Assembly (NCBI RefSeq): GCF_003315175.1
Contig: NZ_QNRQ01000005.1
Location: 186,001-250,000 of the forward strand
Length of the DNA stretch: 64,000 nucleotides
Direction of reading: 5' to 3'
Source: Eoetvoesiella caeni
Lineage (GTDB): Bacteria > Pseudomonadota > Gammaproteobacteria > Burkholderiales > Burkholderiaceae_B
The position numbers and the translations under genes are program-made. Below, piece after piece: positions 9,560-20,758 of this stretch. Each line of letters opens with the position of its first letter. Positions within the stretch are counted from its first letter, which is position 1. The notes beneath the pieces were generated by a model. It was not told the origin of the DNA, did not search any database, and saw only the letters and a list, made by a program, of their open reading frames with translations.

Positions 9560-9874
9560 CTATCGGCGGCTGATCAGCATGCCCACCAGCAAGCCGGTCA
9601 GGCCGGCAACGCCAATGGCCTGCCATGGATTGTCGTGCACGTAATCGTCGGTGGCGCGGGCGGCGCGGCGGCCCCGCGCCATAAGGGCGTCCTGCGTGTC
9701 ATACAAGGCCTCGCGAGTGCGGCGCAAAGATGTCATGGCGCGCTCGCGAAGCTCGGCTGCCTTATCGCCGGTGGCGTCGGCCGCTTCGCGCAGCAGCTTT
9801 TCCGCATCATCCAGGCTGTCTTTGACACTGTCGATGAACTCTTCTTCTTTCGTCTGAGTTTCGTTTTTTGCCAT
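9560..9874 (-). CDS. DUF883 / ElaB-YqjD family protein
   Basis: This 104-residue protein has a charged, helical N-terminal two-thirds (KDSLDDAEKLLREAADATGD) and a C-terminal membrane segment ending in paired arginines (GVAGLTGLLVGMLISRR). That is the typical layout of YqjD and ElaB, tail-anchored inner-membrane proteins reported in E. coli to bind 70S/100S ribosomes in stationary phase. A ribosome role here is by family analogy only. It is the first gene of the three-gene yqjD-E-K-like operon; AAGG sits upstream of its start. Confidence 0.85.
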   Translation of the reverse strand: MAKNETQTKEEEFIDSVKDSLDDAEKLLREAADATGDKAAELRERAMTSLRRTREALYDTQDALMARGRRAARATDDYVHDNPWQAIGVAGLTGLLVGMLISRR

Positions 9875-10012
9875 GTTGCATTCCCCTTGAAAGGATGTTG
9901 GTAAATAACTGGTTCCGTTTCCTGACCTGACGCCGCCGCGATGATAAAGCGCAGGCCTGGCTTTGCAGACAAGCAGAACGCGCAGCGTACGCTTGATACG
10001 GAAGCCGGACGA

Positions 10013-10768
10013 CTATTGCATATGAGTCACCTCGACGGTGGATGCCACTCCATTTTGCATGCTTTCTTGCTTCATTACCATGTTCAGCGCCGGACAGAAC
10101 CAGTCCGTCACCGCCGAAGTCATGGCCGGCACGGGCAGTACCAGGCCATTGAACGATGCCTTGGTAGCCTCTATGGTACGACTATAGCGTATGGGCCAGC
10201 ACGATTGGCTGCCCGAGGCGGTCTGGATAGTCTGGCGCTGCCCCACGGTTTTTTCGCCCGTGCGCACCACAATGGGATCGGCCTGCACCGCCTTGTGGTC
10301 GACGTTGATCTGGAATTTCTGGGCCGGAAACGACTGGCCTTGCTTGGAGATGGGTTCGCCATAGGCGAACAGGCCAAGCATGCGCAGGTCGAACTTGCCG
10401 TTGACGGGCTCGCGCCGGCCGTCGGCCTCACGCCGCTCGAAGGTGGCCTTGCCAGAGCGCACGCTCATCCAGTAGTCCAGCTTGGACTTGTTGGCAGGCA
10501 TGCCCATCAAGCCTATCGAGGCATCGCCCACCACCCGGGCCTGGCAGGTATCGCCCCCTTGTTTGCTGACTTCGGAAAACGCCAGGTTGGCTCCCATGGT
10601 AAGGGCGCCCGACCCGGTCAACTGGGCCTGCCCGCCGTTGTGCATGAATGCGGCGTCGCACAGACCCGCCATGGCGGGCGCGGCGCCAAACAGGCACCCG
10701 CCCGCGATCAGTGCCGAAACGAATGCCTTCTTTGCCGAACCGCCCGATGTTGGAACCTTGTGCATCAA
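10013..10768 (-). CDS. Exported protein of unknown function
   Basis: This 251-residue protein has a clear Sec signal peptide: a basic start (MMHKVPTSGGSAKKAF), a hydrophobic core, and a cleavage site after AMA near residue 34. The mature part has several cysteines (CDAAF, DTCQAR, SQSCWPIRYSR, DWFCPAL), which could form disulfides in the periplasm. I do not recognise a domain. It stands alone between the yqjD-like gene and upp, so context gives no role. The reading frame is convincing from codon pattern, signal peptide and lack of a competing frame. Confidence 0.7.
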   Translation of the reverse strand: MMHKVPTSGGSAKKAFVSALIAGGCLFGAAPAMAGLCDAAFMHNGGQAQLTGSGALTMGANLAFSEVSKQGGDTCQARVVGDASIGLMGMPANKSKLDYWMSVRSGKATFERREADGRREPVNGKFDLRMLGLFAYGEPISKQGQSFPAQKFQINVDHKAVQADPIVVRTGEKTVGQRQTIQTASGSQSCWPIRYSRTIEATKASFNGLVLPVPAMTSAVTDWFCPALNMVMKQESMQNGVASTVEVTHMQ

Positions 10769-10899
10769 ACCACCTGGAAACGATAACTGTTGTTCATCCT
10801 ACCCTGTGCAACGCCTGTCGCACCACACAAAACATGAAGAAAGGTAAATATTTATGTACTGCGCTGGCAGGCACGTAGGCCCAAGCTGCGCTTTATCCT

Positions 10900-11538
10900 T
10901 CACACTTCTTTCTGGCGCGTGCCGAATATGCGGTCGCCGGCATCGCCAAGGCCAGGCACGATGTAGCCGTTTTCATCAAGGTGGCTGTCGATCGACGCGG
11001 TGTAAATATGAACGTCGGGGTGGGCCTCTTGCACCGCCTGGATGCCCGGCGGCGCGGCCACCAGCACCAGGGCCCTGATGCTTTTGCAGCCCGCCTTTTT
11101 AAGCATGTCGATGGCGGCTACCATCGAGCCTCCGGTAGCCAGCATCGGATCGATGATGAGAGCCAGGCGCTGGTCCAGTTCGCCGACCAGGCGCTCAAGA
11201 TAGGTATGCGCCAGCAAGGTTTCCTCGTCTCGGGCAATGCCCACGACGCTGACCTTGGCGCCGGGAATCAACGTCAGTACGCCGTCCAGCATGCCGATGC
11301 CGGCGCGCAAGATCGGCACGACCGTCACTTTTTTGCCCGCCAGCTTCTCGACCCCGATCTCGCCGCACCAACCCTGTATGCGATGCGGCTCCAGCGGCAG
11401 GTCTTTGGTGGCTTCGTAGGTAAGCAAGGCCGCCACTTCCTGGGACATTTCGCGAAAATTCTTGGTACTGAGGTCGCCCCGGCGCATCAACCCCAGTTTG
11501 TGGCGGATCAAGGGGTGGCGAATTTCATGTATGGGCAT
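10900..11538 (-). CDS. upp: Uracil phosphoribosyltransferase
   Basis: This 212-residue protein begins [19 protein letters not shown] and contains [13 protein letters not shown], the PRPP-binding loop [14 protein letters not shown] (near residue 130) and the uracil-binding [16 protein letters not shown] at the C-terminus. It converts uracil and PRPP to UMP for pyrimidine salvage in the cytosol. Length agrees with E. coli Upp (208 aa). It is probably its own transcription unit, since dacB upstream ends 76 bases before its start. Confidence 0.97.
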   Translation of the reverse strand: MPIHEIRHPLIRHKLGLMRRGDLSTKNFREMSQEVAALLTYEATKDLPLEPHRIQGWCGEIGVEKLAGKKVTVVPILRAGIGMLDGVLTLIPGAKVSVVGIARDEETLLAHTYLERLVGELDQRLALIIDPMLATGGSMVAAIDMLKKAGCKSIRALVLVAAPPGIQAVQEAHPDVHIYTASIDSHLDENGYIVPGLGDAGDRIFGTRQKEV

Positions 11539-11614
11539 GGCTAATCCTGCATTTCAATTTGTTATTCAGTTCGTATTGTCGACCCGGCCCGTACTGCCGG
11601 CCGGCATCGTCGGG

Positions 11615-13075
11615 CTAATGTTCGGCCAGCCAGGTAATCAATGCATCGTCAAAAGGACGTATGGCCGATGAGCGTTCGTCATTGACCAGGCTCACCACAA
11701 TATAACGCTTGCCGCTGGCTCCCAGCACATAGCCCGCCAGAGCCCTGGCATTGCGCAAAGTACCGGTTTTAAGATGGGCCATGCCGCGCACCTGATCGTC
11801 GCGCAGACGGCGCTTTACCGTGCCGTCGACGCCCGAGATCGCCAGCGAGGAAATGAATTCGGGCATCAAGGGAGAACGCCACGCCACATTCAGCATGGCT
11901 GCCAGCCCATTGGCCGTCAAGCGCCCCTCGCGCGACAGTCCGGCGCCGTTGTCGATGTTCCAGCCGCGCGTATCCACCCCCTGGCTGCGCAAGATCGCCT
12001 CGGCGGCGGTAGCTCCGACCTTGGACGTTGCGCCCCCGCCCGCTTTCTCGGCGCCCAGGGTAAGCAGCAAAGTGCGCGCCATGACATTATTGCTTTGCTT
12101 GTTGATGTGCCGGATCGTGTCGGCCAGGCTCTCGGAGTCGTGCCAGGCCACCACTTGCGCGCTCGCGGGTACCCGGCCGGAACTCAGGCCCTTGCCCAGC
12201 GTGCCGCCCAGTTCTTTCCACAGCAGTTGGAACAAGGCCGAAAAGTTCTCGGGCTGCGACAAGGCCAGGCGATACACGCTGAACTCGCCGCAAGACCCCG
12301 CAGCCGTGCCGCTGACCTGTATGACGATATCGCTGCCGGTGTGGATGACCTGGGTTCCCACCGAAGGCGAACCCGGGCATACCGCGGAACTCCAGGCAAT
12401 GTCGCCGCTGATCCGTACACCGGCCAGCGGCGGGTCGATAACCGGAATCCATTTACGCGCCGCGGTGTCGGGCGCAAACAAAAGGCGCACTGCGCCCAGG
12501 CTGACCATCATGGCATCGGGACTGGCGTTGTAAGGCCGGTCGGGCGCATCGTCGAATTCGCCCGGGTTCGTGGCAACCGCCCCGAACACCGACCGGTCCA
12601 CGATGACCTCGGGCAGGTTCTTGATGCCGCGCAGCCGCAACTCGCGCAGCAGCGACCACAGCTCGGCCATGGTCAAGAAGGGGTCGCCGCCCGCTTTCAG
12701 GTACAAAGGCCCGCGCAAAGAACCCTGGGCGTCCACGCTGGCGCCGTCGCGCGCATAAAAGCTTGTGCGCCAGCGATACTCCGGTCCAAGACCGGACAGC
12801 CCGGTCCAGGTCGTGACCATCTTCATGACGGAAGCAGGATTGCGCGGTTCGGACGGATTGATGGAAACCAGGACCGGCCCGTTGATTTCCTGAATGACAA
12901 GCGACATGGCGCTTTCAGGCAAGCGGGTGGACTGGAACGCTTTTTGCAGTTCGGGGGGCAAGCTCTGGGCGGCGGCAGCCAGGTGCATGGCAGCGCCGCA
13001 CAACAGTCCCGATATCCATCGCCCCGCGCTGCGTCCCATGCGGCGCGCCGTATACCCCTGCCCATATGAACTCAT
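11615..13075 (-). CDS. dacB: D-alanyl-D-alanine carboxypeptidase/endopeptidase, PBP4 type
   Basis: This protein (486 residues from ATG 13075) has the three penicillin-binding motifs of class C PBPs: SVMK (in PASVMKMVTTW), SNN (in KQSNNVMAR) and KTG (in LKTGTLRNA). The large insertion between SxxK and SxN is typical of PBP4/DacB. It has a signal peptide with a hydrophobic core and AAA-Q cleavage region, so it works in the periplasm, trimming peptide cross-links or D-Ala from peptidoglycan. A longer open frame reaches 13285 but the added part is unlike a signal peptide; I chose 13075. It is divergent from queA across about 256 bp. Confidence 0.92.
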   Translation of the reverse strand: MSSYGQGYTARRMGRSAGRWISGLLCGAAMHLAAAAQSLPPELQKAFQSTRLPESAMSLVIQEINGPVLVSINPSEPRNPASVMKMVTTWTGLSGLGPEYRWRTSFYARDGASVDAQGSLRGPLYLKAGGDPFLTMAELWSLLRELRLRGIKNLPEVIVDRSVFGAVATNPGEFDDAPDRPYNASPDAMMVSLGAVRLLFAPDTAARKWIPVIDPPLAGVRISGDIAWSSAVCPGSPSVGTQVIHTGSDIVIQVSGTAAGSCGEFSVYRLALSQPENFSALFQLLWKELGGTLGKGLSSGRVPASAQVVAWHDSESLADTIRHINKQSNNVMARTLLLTLGAEKAGGGATSKVGATAAEAILRSQGVDTRGWNIDNGAGLSREGRLTANGLAAMLNVAWRSPLMPEFISSLAISGVDGTVKRRLRDDQVRGMAHLKTGTLRNARALAGYVLGASGKRYIVVSLVNDERSSAIRPFDDALITWLAEH

Positions 13076-13331
13076 CGTAAAACTGACTCCGGTCTTAAAC
13101 ATGTGGCGGCGATTACAGAAGTAAGCCAGCCGGGTTTGGCAAACCGTCAGCATACCGAAAGACAGCCTCTTTGCGGGCGCCGCAAGCGTAAATTCGCGAT
13201 GACGGCTTAAAATACCGCTCAAACTCCGATTCAACCGCGCTTTTGCCCAGCCCGCCGCATGCGATTTGGCCGCCCCAGGCGCCAAGGCCGAGTATCCGGA
13301 TCAACCAAACAACACACTGTCCCTATTACGC

Positions 13332-15502
<2,171 letters not shown>

Positions 15503-15553
15503 GCAAGATATCGCTACAATAGAAGATTCACTCAAAAATACCAGGAGTTGTGA

Positions 15554-15898
15554 ATGTCCTTGATCAATACCCTTGAGCTGGTTACAGCCCAAATTGGCGG
15601 CACCGACGGCAATGCCTTGATGGGCATGCTGCCCATCATTCTAATGTTCGTCATTTTGTATTTCCTGATGATTCGTCCCCAGATGAAACGCCAGAAAGAA
15701 CACAAGAATATGGTGGCAGCCATGGCCAAAGGCGACGAAATCATCACTACAGGCGGCATATTGGGCAAAGTCACGAAAGTCAGCGACAACTACATCACGG
15801 CCGAAGTCAGCCAGCTTGGCGACAAACCCGTCGAAGTCATTCTGCAGCGTACTGCAGTCACGTCGGTTTTGCCCAAGGGCACGATCAAGGCGCTGTAA
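15554..15898 (+). CDS. yajC: Sec translocase accessory subunit YajC
   Basis: This 114-residue protein has one membrane segment (MLPIILMFVILYFLMIRPQMK, residues about 25-44 region) and a C-terminal cytoplasmic domain with GDEIITTGGILGKVTKV, the YajC signature. It associates with SecDF-YidC at the inner membrane. An AGGAG lies 7 bases upstream of the ATG. A strong intrinsic terminator follows before secD, so yajC transcripts may exceed secDF transcripts. Confidence 0.95.
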   Translation: MSLINTLELVTAQIGGTDGNALMGMLPIILMFVILYFLMIRPQMKRQKEHKNMVAAMAKGDEIITTGGILGKVTKVSDNYITAEVSQLGDKPVEVILQRTAVTSVLPKGTIKAL

Positions 15899-15908
15899 TT
15901 CCTGGCGT

Positions 15909-15938
15909 ACCCCAGCCCCGTCTGGGGTCGTTTTTTTT
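15909..15938 (+). terminator. Intrinsic terminator between yajC and secD
   Basis: ACCCCAG-N6-CTGGGGT forms a 7-bp GC-rich stem followed within two bases by eight T residues (15931-15938). It lies 11 bases after the yajC stop and 21 bases before secD, so it should reduce read-through into secDF. Confidence 0.85.
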
Positions 15939-15958
15939 GCCTTAACCGTTAACCGACC

Positions 15959-17830
15959 ATGAACCGTTACCCTCTCTGGAAATACATTACCGTATTGGCT
16001 GCCCTCGTCATCGGGCTTCTGTATACGCTGCCCAACTTCTTCGGCGAATCGCCCGCGGTGCAAATCGCCGGGGCCAAGACGGCAGTCAAGGTAGACAACC
16101 AAACCCTGGAAAAAGTCGAAAGCGTCCTGAAAAGCAACAACATCGACGCCACCGGGGCTTATTTCGAGATGAATGGCCCGGTCGGTACGGTGCGCGTGCG
16201 CTTTGCCACGCCAGACATACAGCTCAAGGCCAAGGACCTCATCGAAAAGGCCCTGAACCCCGATCCTTCCGACCCTGGCTACACCGTTGCCCTGAACCTG
16301 CTGCCCGCCTCGCCCAACTGGCTCTCGGCGCTGGGTGCCAACCCCATGTACCTGGGCCTGGACCTGCGCGGCGGCGTGCACTTTCTGCTGCAAGTCGACA
16401 TGCAGGGCGCCCTGACCGGCCGCTACGACTCGCTCGCCAACGACGTGCGCACCACCCTGCGCGAAAACAAACTGTCGGCCAGCAGCGTGGACCGCAGCGA
16501 CCAATCCATTGTGGTTCGCTTCGACAACCAGGAAACGCGCAACAACGCCGCCTCCGAACTGCGCCGGCGCATGCCCGACATGGTGTTCACGCCTAGCGAC
16601 AGCGGCGGCACTTTCAGCCTGCAAGGCAAGCTGACCGACGCGGCCATTACCCAGGTGCAGGGCAATGCCCTGAAGCAGAATATCACCACGCTGCACAACC
16701 GGATCAACGAACTGGGCGTCGCCGAACCCATCATCCAGCAACAAGGGGCCGACCGCATTGTCGTCCAGTTGCCTGGCGTTCAAGACGTTGCCAAGGCCAA
16801 GGAAATCCTGGGCCGCACCGCCACGCTTGAAATCCGCATGGTCGACGACTCGCCCACAGCCATGGCGGCCTTAAGCAGCGGTACCGTGCCTTTCGGACTC
16901 GAGCGCTATACCGACGCGGACGGACGCCCCTTGCTGCTGCGCCGCCAGGTCATCCTGACCGGCGAAAACCTGCAGGACGCCCAGCCCGGACGCGACCAGC
17001 AAAGCCAGCAGCCTTCGGTCAACCTGACCCTGGACGCCAAAGGCGCCCGCATCTTCCGCGATGTCACCCGCGACAACATCGGCAAGCGCATGGCCATTTT
17101 GCTGTTTGAAAACGGCAAGGGCCAGGTCGTGACAGCCCCTGTCATCCGCGGCGAAATCCCCGGCGGCCAAGTCCAGATCTCGGGCAGCATGACAGCCCAG
17201 GAAGCCGCCGACATTTCCCTGCTGCTGCGCGCCGGTTCGCTGGCCGCACCCATGAACATCATCGAAGAACGCACCATCGGCCCCAGCCTGGGCGCCGAGA
17301 ACATCAACAAGGGCTTTGATTCCACCCTGTACGGTTTCCTTGCCATCGCGGTCTTCATCATCGTGTACTACCGCCTGTTCGGCGTGTTTTCCACCCTGGG
17401 CCTGGCCTTCAACGTCTTGCTGCTGCTTGCCGTGCTGTCCATGCTGCAAGCCACGCTCACGTTGCCGGGCATCGCCGCCATCGCGCTCACGCTGGGCATG
17501 GCCATCGACGCCAACGTCCTCATCAACGAGCGAATACGCGAAGAATTACGCGCCGGCCACTCGCCGCAGCAAGCCATCCACCTTGGCTTTGACCGCGCCT
17601 GGGGCACCATCCTGGACTCCAACCTGACCACGCTCATCGTCGGTCTGTCGCTGCTGGCCTTCGGCACCGGCCCCATCCGGGGCTTCGCCGTCGTCCACTG
17701 CATCGGTATTCTCACTTCGATGTTCTCTTCGGTCGTGGGCGTGCGCGCCCTGGTCAACCTCTGGTACGGAAGCCGTCGCAAGCTGCAAAGCATCTCCATC
17801 GGCCAGATCTGGAAACCGAAACAAGACTAA
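15959..17830 (+). CDS. secD: Protein translocase subunit SecD
   Basis: This 623-residue RND-type membrane protein has one N-terminal membrane segment, a large periplasmic region, and five C-terminal membrane segments. Landmarks are LGLDLRGGVHFLLQVD near residue 130, NRINELGVAEPIIQQQG near 245, and AIALTLGMAIDANVLINERIREEL near 510. With SecF it uses the proton-motive force to help late steps of Sec export. Length fits E. coli SecD (615). It is followed by secF after 57 bases that can form alternative hairpins. Confidence 0.97.
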   Translation: MNRYPLWKYITVLAALVIGLLYTLPNFFGESPAVQIAGAKTAVKVDNQTLEKVESVLKSNNIDATGAYFEMNGPVGTVRVRFATPDIQLKAKDLIEKALNPDPSDPGYTVALNLLPASPNWLSALGANPMYLGLDLRGGVHFLLQVDMQGALTGRYDSLANDVRTTLRENKLSASSVDRSDQSIVVRFDNQETRNNAASELRRRMPDMVFTPSDSGGTFSLQGKLTDAAITQVQGNALKQNITTLHNRINELGVAEPIIQQQGADRIVVQLPGVQDVAKAKEILGRTATLEIRMVDDSPTAMAALSSGTVPFGLERYTDADGRPLLLRRQVILTGENLQDAQPGRDQQSQQPSVNLTLDAKGARIFRDVTRDNIGKRMAILLFENGKGQVVTAPVIRGEIPGGQVQISGSMTAQEAADISLLLRAGSLAAPMNIIEERTIGPSLGAENINKGFDSTLYGFLAIAVFIIVYYRLFGVFSTLGLAFNVLLLLAVLSMLQATLTLPGIAAIALTLGMAIDANVLINERIREELRAGHSPQQAIHLGFDRAWGTILDSNLTTLIVGLSLLAFGTGPIRGFAVVHCIGILTSMFSSVVGVRALVNLWYGSRRKLQSISIGQIWKPKQD

Positions 17831-17858
17831 GCCCCGCCGGGGCGCCTACCCGCGCCCC
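17831..17858 (+). promoter_or_regulatory. Two overlapping alternative hairpins between secD and secF
   Basis: GCCCCGCCGGGGC (17831-17843) can fold on itself, while GGGGCGC (17839-17845) can instead pair with GCGCCCC (17852-17858). The two stems share bases and exclude each other. No T run follows, so this looks more like an mRNA structure that could tune SecD:SecF stoichiometry or stability than a terminator. Function is inferred. Confidence 0.35.
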
Positions 17859-17887
17859 GGCCCTTACACTTCAGGCAAGCAAGAAAC

Positions 17888-18829
17888 ATGGAATTTTTTC
17901 GAATTCACCGCACCATCCCCTTCATGCGCCATGCGCTGGTGCTCAACCTGATCAGCCTGATCACCTTTGTTCTGGCTGTCTTTTTCATCGCCACGCGCGG
18001 CTTTCACCTGTCCATCGAGTTCACCGGCGGCACTCTCATGGAGGTGCACTACAGTCAGCCCGCGCAGGTTGAAGAAATCCGCAGCGCCGTGACATCGCTG
18101 GGCTATACCGACTTCCAGGTACAAAATTTCGGCACCTCGCAAGACGTCCTGATCCGCCTGCCCGTGCGCAGCGGCGAAACCTCCGCCGCGCAAAGCGACT
18201 CCGTGCTCAGCTCGCTCAAAGCCAAGGCCCCCGACGTCGAACTGCGCCGCGTGGAATTCGTCGGCCCGCAAGTGGGCCGCGAACTCGTCAGCAACGGCCT
18301 GATGGCCCTGCTGTGCGTGGTCATCGGCATCATGATCTACCTGGGCGTGCGCTTCGAATGGAAGTTCGCCGTGGCCGGGGTCATCGCCAACTTGCACGAC
18401 GTTGTCATCATCCTGGGCTTCTTCGCGTTCTTCCAATGGGAATTCTCGCTGGCGGTGCTGGCCGGCGTGCTGGCGGTGCTGGGCTACTCGGTCAACGAAT
18501 CCGTGGTCATCATGGACCGAATCCGTGAAAACTTCCGCAAGCAACGGAAAAGCTCCGTGCGCGAAGTCATCAACAGCGCCATCACCCAGACCATTTCCCG
18601 AACCGTCATCACCCACGGCTCGACGCAAATGATGGTGCTCTCGATGTTCTTCTTCGGCGGCCCCACCCTGCATTATTTCGCGCTGGCCCTGACCATCGGC
18701 ATCTGGTTCGGCATCTACTCTTCCGTATTCGTCGCCGCCGCCCTGGCCATGTGGCTGGGCGTCAAACGCGAAGACATGCTCAAGCCCGTCAAAAAAGACG
18801 ACGACCCCGCAGCCGAACTGCTGGGCTAA
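17888..18829 (+). CDS. secF: Protein translocase subunit SecF
   Basis: This 313-residue membrane protein has six predicted membrane segments and the SecF landmarks LSIEFTGGTLMEV near residue 43, VGRELVSNGLMALL near 135, AVLGYSVNESVVIMDRIREN near 200 and a final FGIYSSVFVAAALAMWLG. It pairs with SecD. Length is close to E. coli SecF (323). A strong terminator follows, so secF ends this operon. Confidence 0.97.
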   Translation: MEFFRIHRTIPFMRHALVLNLISLITFVLAVFFIATRGFHLSIEFTGGTLMEVHYSQPAQVEEIRSAVTSLGYTDFQVQNFGTSQDVLIRLPVRSGETSAAQSDSVLSSLKAKAPDVELRRVEFVGPQVGRELVSNGLMALLCVVIGIMIYLGVRFEWKFAVAGVIANLHDVVIILGFFAFFQWEFSLAVLAGVLAVLGYSVNESVVIMDRIRENFRKQRKSSVREVINSAITQTISRTVITHGSTQMMVLSMFFFGGPTLHYFALALTIGIWFGIYSSVFVAAALAMWLGVKREDMLKPVKKDDDPAAELLG

Positions 18830-18859
18830 ACCCAGCGCCGGCAACGGTCCGCAGCACCA

Positions 18860-18886
18860 AACCCGCCACTTTGGCGGGTTTTTTTT
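18860..18886 (+). terminator. Intrinsic terminator after secF
   Basis: ACCCGCCA-CTT-TGGCGGGT is an 8-bp stem with a 3-base loop followed by a run of T to about 18886. It lies 31 bases after the secF stop. Confidence 0.9.
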
Positions 18887-18994
18887 CGTCCATATACCGA
18901 AACCGCATATCTAAATATCCTTATATTCGTTCTGTATTTAAACAAACATCAATAGAATAAATAGCCATATAAACCGCAAACACGAGAACCCGTA

Positions 18995-19537
18995 ATGAGC
19001 CGCCTTACCATCCAGACCCTAGACACCGCCCACGACGACGCCAAAGAGCGCCTTGCCAACGTAAAGAAGAACAACGGTTTCATCCCCAACCTTATCGGCG
19101 TGCTGGCCAACGCCCCCACCGCCCTTGAAACCTACCAGGTGGTCGGTGCCATCAATGGCCGCAACTCCTTGTCCGCCGCCGAACGCGAAGTCATCCAGAT
19201 TACCGCCGCGGCGAACAACGGCTGCGGCTTTTGCGTGGCCGGCCACACCGCCATCGCCCGCAAGAAGCTTGCCATGCCCGAAGACATCATCGAAGCGCTG
19301 CGCGGCACCCAGGCTCTTAGCGACCCCAAGCTCAACGCGCTGGCCCAGTTCACACTGGCCGTCATGGCAAACAAAGGCCAAGTGGCCGACGAAGAACTTG
19401 CCGACTTTCTGGCCGCCGGCTACACCCAGCAGAACGCCCTGGAAGTTGTCCTGGGCGTCAGCCTGGCTACCCTGTGCAACTACGCCAACAACCTGGCCAA
19501 AACGCCCATCAATCCCGAACTCCAGCCCTTCGCATAA
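18995..19537 (+). CDS. Carboxymuconolactone decarboxylase / AhpD-like family protein
   Basis: This 180-residue protein has the AhpD-type redox motif CGFCVAGH at about residues 75-82 within ITAAANNGCGFCVAGHTAIA, preceded by a helix-rich N-terminus containing NNGFIPNLIGVLANAP. The C-x-x-C plus following His is the peroxidase active site of AhpD; many relatives have unproven substrates. It is 38 bases upstream of the acyl-CoA-dehydrogenase-fold gene and heads a five-gene set with a sulfonate/nitrate-type ABC importer. Similar pairings occur in sulfur-scavenging operons, so I infer a role there. The 165 bp before it are AT-rich and probably hold the promoter. Confidence 0.85.
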   Translation: MSRLTIQTLDTAHDDAKERLANVKKNNGFIPNLIGVLANAPTALETYQVVGAINGRNSLSAAEREVIQITAAANNGCGFCVAGHTAIARKKLAMPEDIIEALRGTQALSDPKLNALAQFTLAVMANKGQVADEELADFLAAGYTQQNALEVVLGVSLATLCNYANNLAKTPINPELQPFA

Positions 19538-19575
19538 TTTCTTCACTGCAGTACAGCACCACAAGGACCCCCGCC

Positions 19576-20739
19576 GTGAGCCAAGCCGATTCCACCGCCC
19601 CTTTCATCCAGGCGATAGCCCAGCAAGTCAAAAGCGAACTGGCGCCCATGACGCAGGCCATCGACCGGGAAGGCCTGTACCCCGGCGACTTCATGCGCCG
19701 CCTGGGCGCACTGGGCGGGTTCGGCGCGGCACTGCCCGCGCAATACGGCGGGCTGGGCCTTAGCCTGGCCGAACAAATCCAGGTAACGACCCAGGTCGGC
19801 CGCGAATGCGGCTCTACCGCATTCCTGGTCTGGTGCCAGTCTAGCTGCGGCTGGTATCTGGCGCATTCGCCCAACGAGGCTGTGCGCAAACGCTATCTGC
19901 GTGCCGTGGCCTGCGGCGAACTTCTGGCGGGCACCGGCATGTCCAATGCCGTCAAGCACCTGGCTGGAATCGAAAAAATCCATCTGCGCGCGCAGCGCGA
20001 CGGCGACGGCTATATCGTGAACGGCTCGCTGCCATGGGTATCCAATGTAGGCGACGGCCACCTGGCCATCGTGGCGGCCTCGGTCGAAGACGAAGGCTAC
20101 ATCATGTTTGCGGTACCCAGCACCGCTCGGGGCCTGGAAACGCGCCGCTGCCTGGAATTCTCGGGCCTGGAAGGAACGCAGACGCTCAACCTGCGGCTTA
20201 ACAATGTCCATGTTCCCGCCGATGACGTACTGGCTCATCCCGACCAATTCGCGGCCTATGTCAAGCGTATCAAGCCCGGCTTTGTCGTGGGTCAGGTCGG
20301 CATGGGATTCGGCATTATCGAAGGCTGCCTGGCCATCATGCGCGAAAGCAATGCCGGCACGGCCCATGTGAATATTTTTCTTGACGACCAGGAAAGCGAC
20401 CTTGCCGACCAGCTTGCCGCGCTTAAAGCACAGGCCGCTGCGCTGGCACGGCAGGCCCAGGACGGCGAAACACCCATACTGCCGGTACTCAAGCTGCGTG
20501 CGGCGGTATCCGAACTTACGCTCAAGGCCGCCAATTCGGCCGCCCTGCATGCCGGCGCCAAAGGCTATTTAATGCTGCACCCCGCGCAGCGGCGACTGCG
20601 CGAAGCCATCTTCGTCGCCATCGTCACGCCCGCGCTGAAACACTTGCGCAAAGAAATCCATGACATCGACCAGGCTTCGGCCCTTGAAGCGGCGACGGTC
20701 CAACCCGAGCAAGCCAGCCACGCATTGGCCGCCCACTGA
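19576..20739 (+). CDS. Acyl-CoA dehydrogenase-fold flavoprotein, possibly a monooxygenase of sulfur metabolism
   Basis: This protein (387 residues from GTG 19576, with AGGA 9 bases upstream) has the acyl-CoA dehydrogenase fold: ALPAQYGGLGLSLAEQI, GTGMSNAVKHLAGIEKI and SLPWVSNVGDGHL. The catalytic Glu of true dehydrogenases (normally in a YEGT-type motif near the C-terminus) is not recognisable; the corresponding region reads HAGAKGYLMLHPAQRRLREA. Loss of this base is typical of the DszC/SfnB-like oxygenase branch. Sitting between an AhpD-like gene and a sulfonate-type importer, it may desulfurise an organosulfur compound. The function is inferred; the fold is clear. An open frame extends upstream to 19474 inside the previous gene and is not favoured. 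Confidence 0.8.
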   Translation: MSQADSTAPFIQAIAQQVKSELAPMTQAIDREGLYPGDFMRRLGALGGFGAALPAQYGGLGLSLAEQIQVTTQVGRECGSTAFLVWCQSSCGWYLAHSPNEAVRKRYLRAVACGELLAGTGMSNAVKHLAGIEKIHLRAQRDGDGYIVNGSLPWVSNVGDGHLAIVAASVEDEGYIMFAVPSTARGLETRRCLEFSGLEGTQTLNLRLNNVHVPADDVLAHPDQFAAYVKRIKPGFVVGQVGMGFGIIEGCLAIMRESNAGTAHVNIFLDDQESDLADQLAALKAQAAALARQAQDGETPILPVLKLRAAVSELTLKAANSAALHAGAKGYLMLHPAQRRLREAIFVAIVTPALKHLRKEIHDIDQASALEAATVQPEQASHALAAH

Positions 20740-20758
20740 CACGCCAAGGTACCGATCC

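Noticed and set aside
10900-11538. A pyrimidine salvage operon around upp
   Set aside because: Neighbours are dacB and an exported protein of unknown role; nothing else pyrimidine-related is present, including at the RutE-like nitroreductase.
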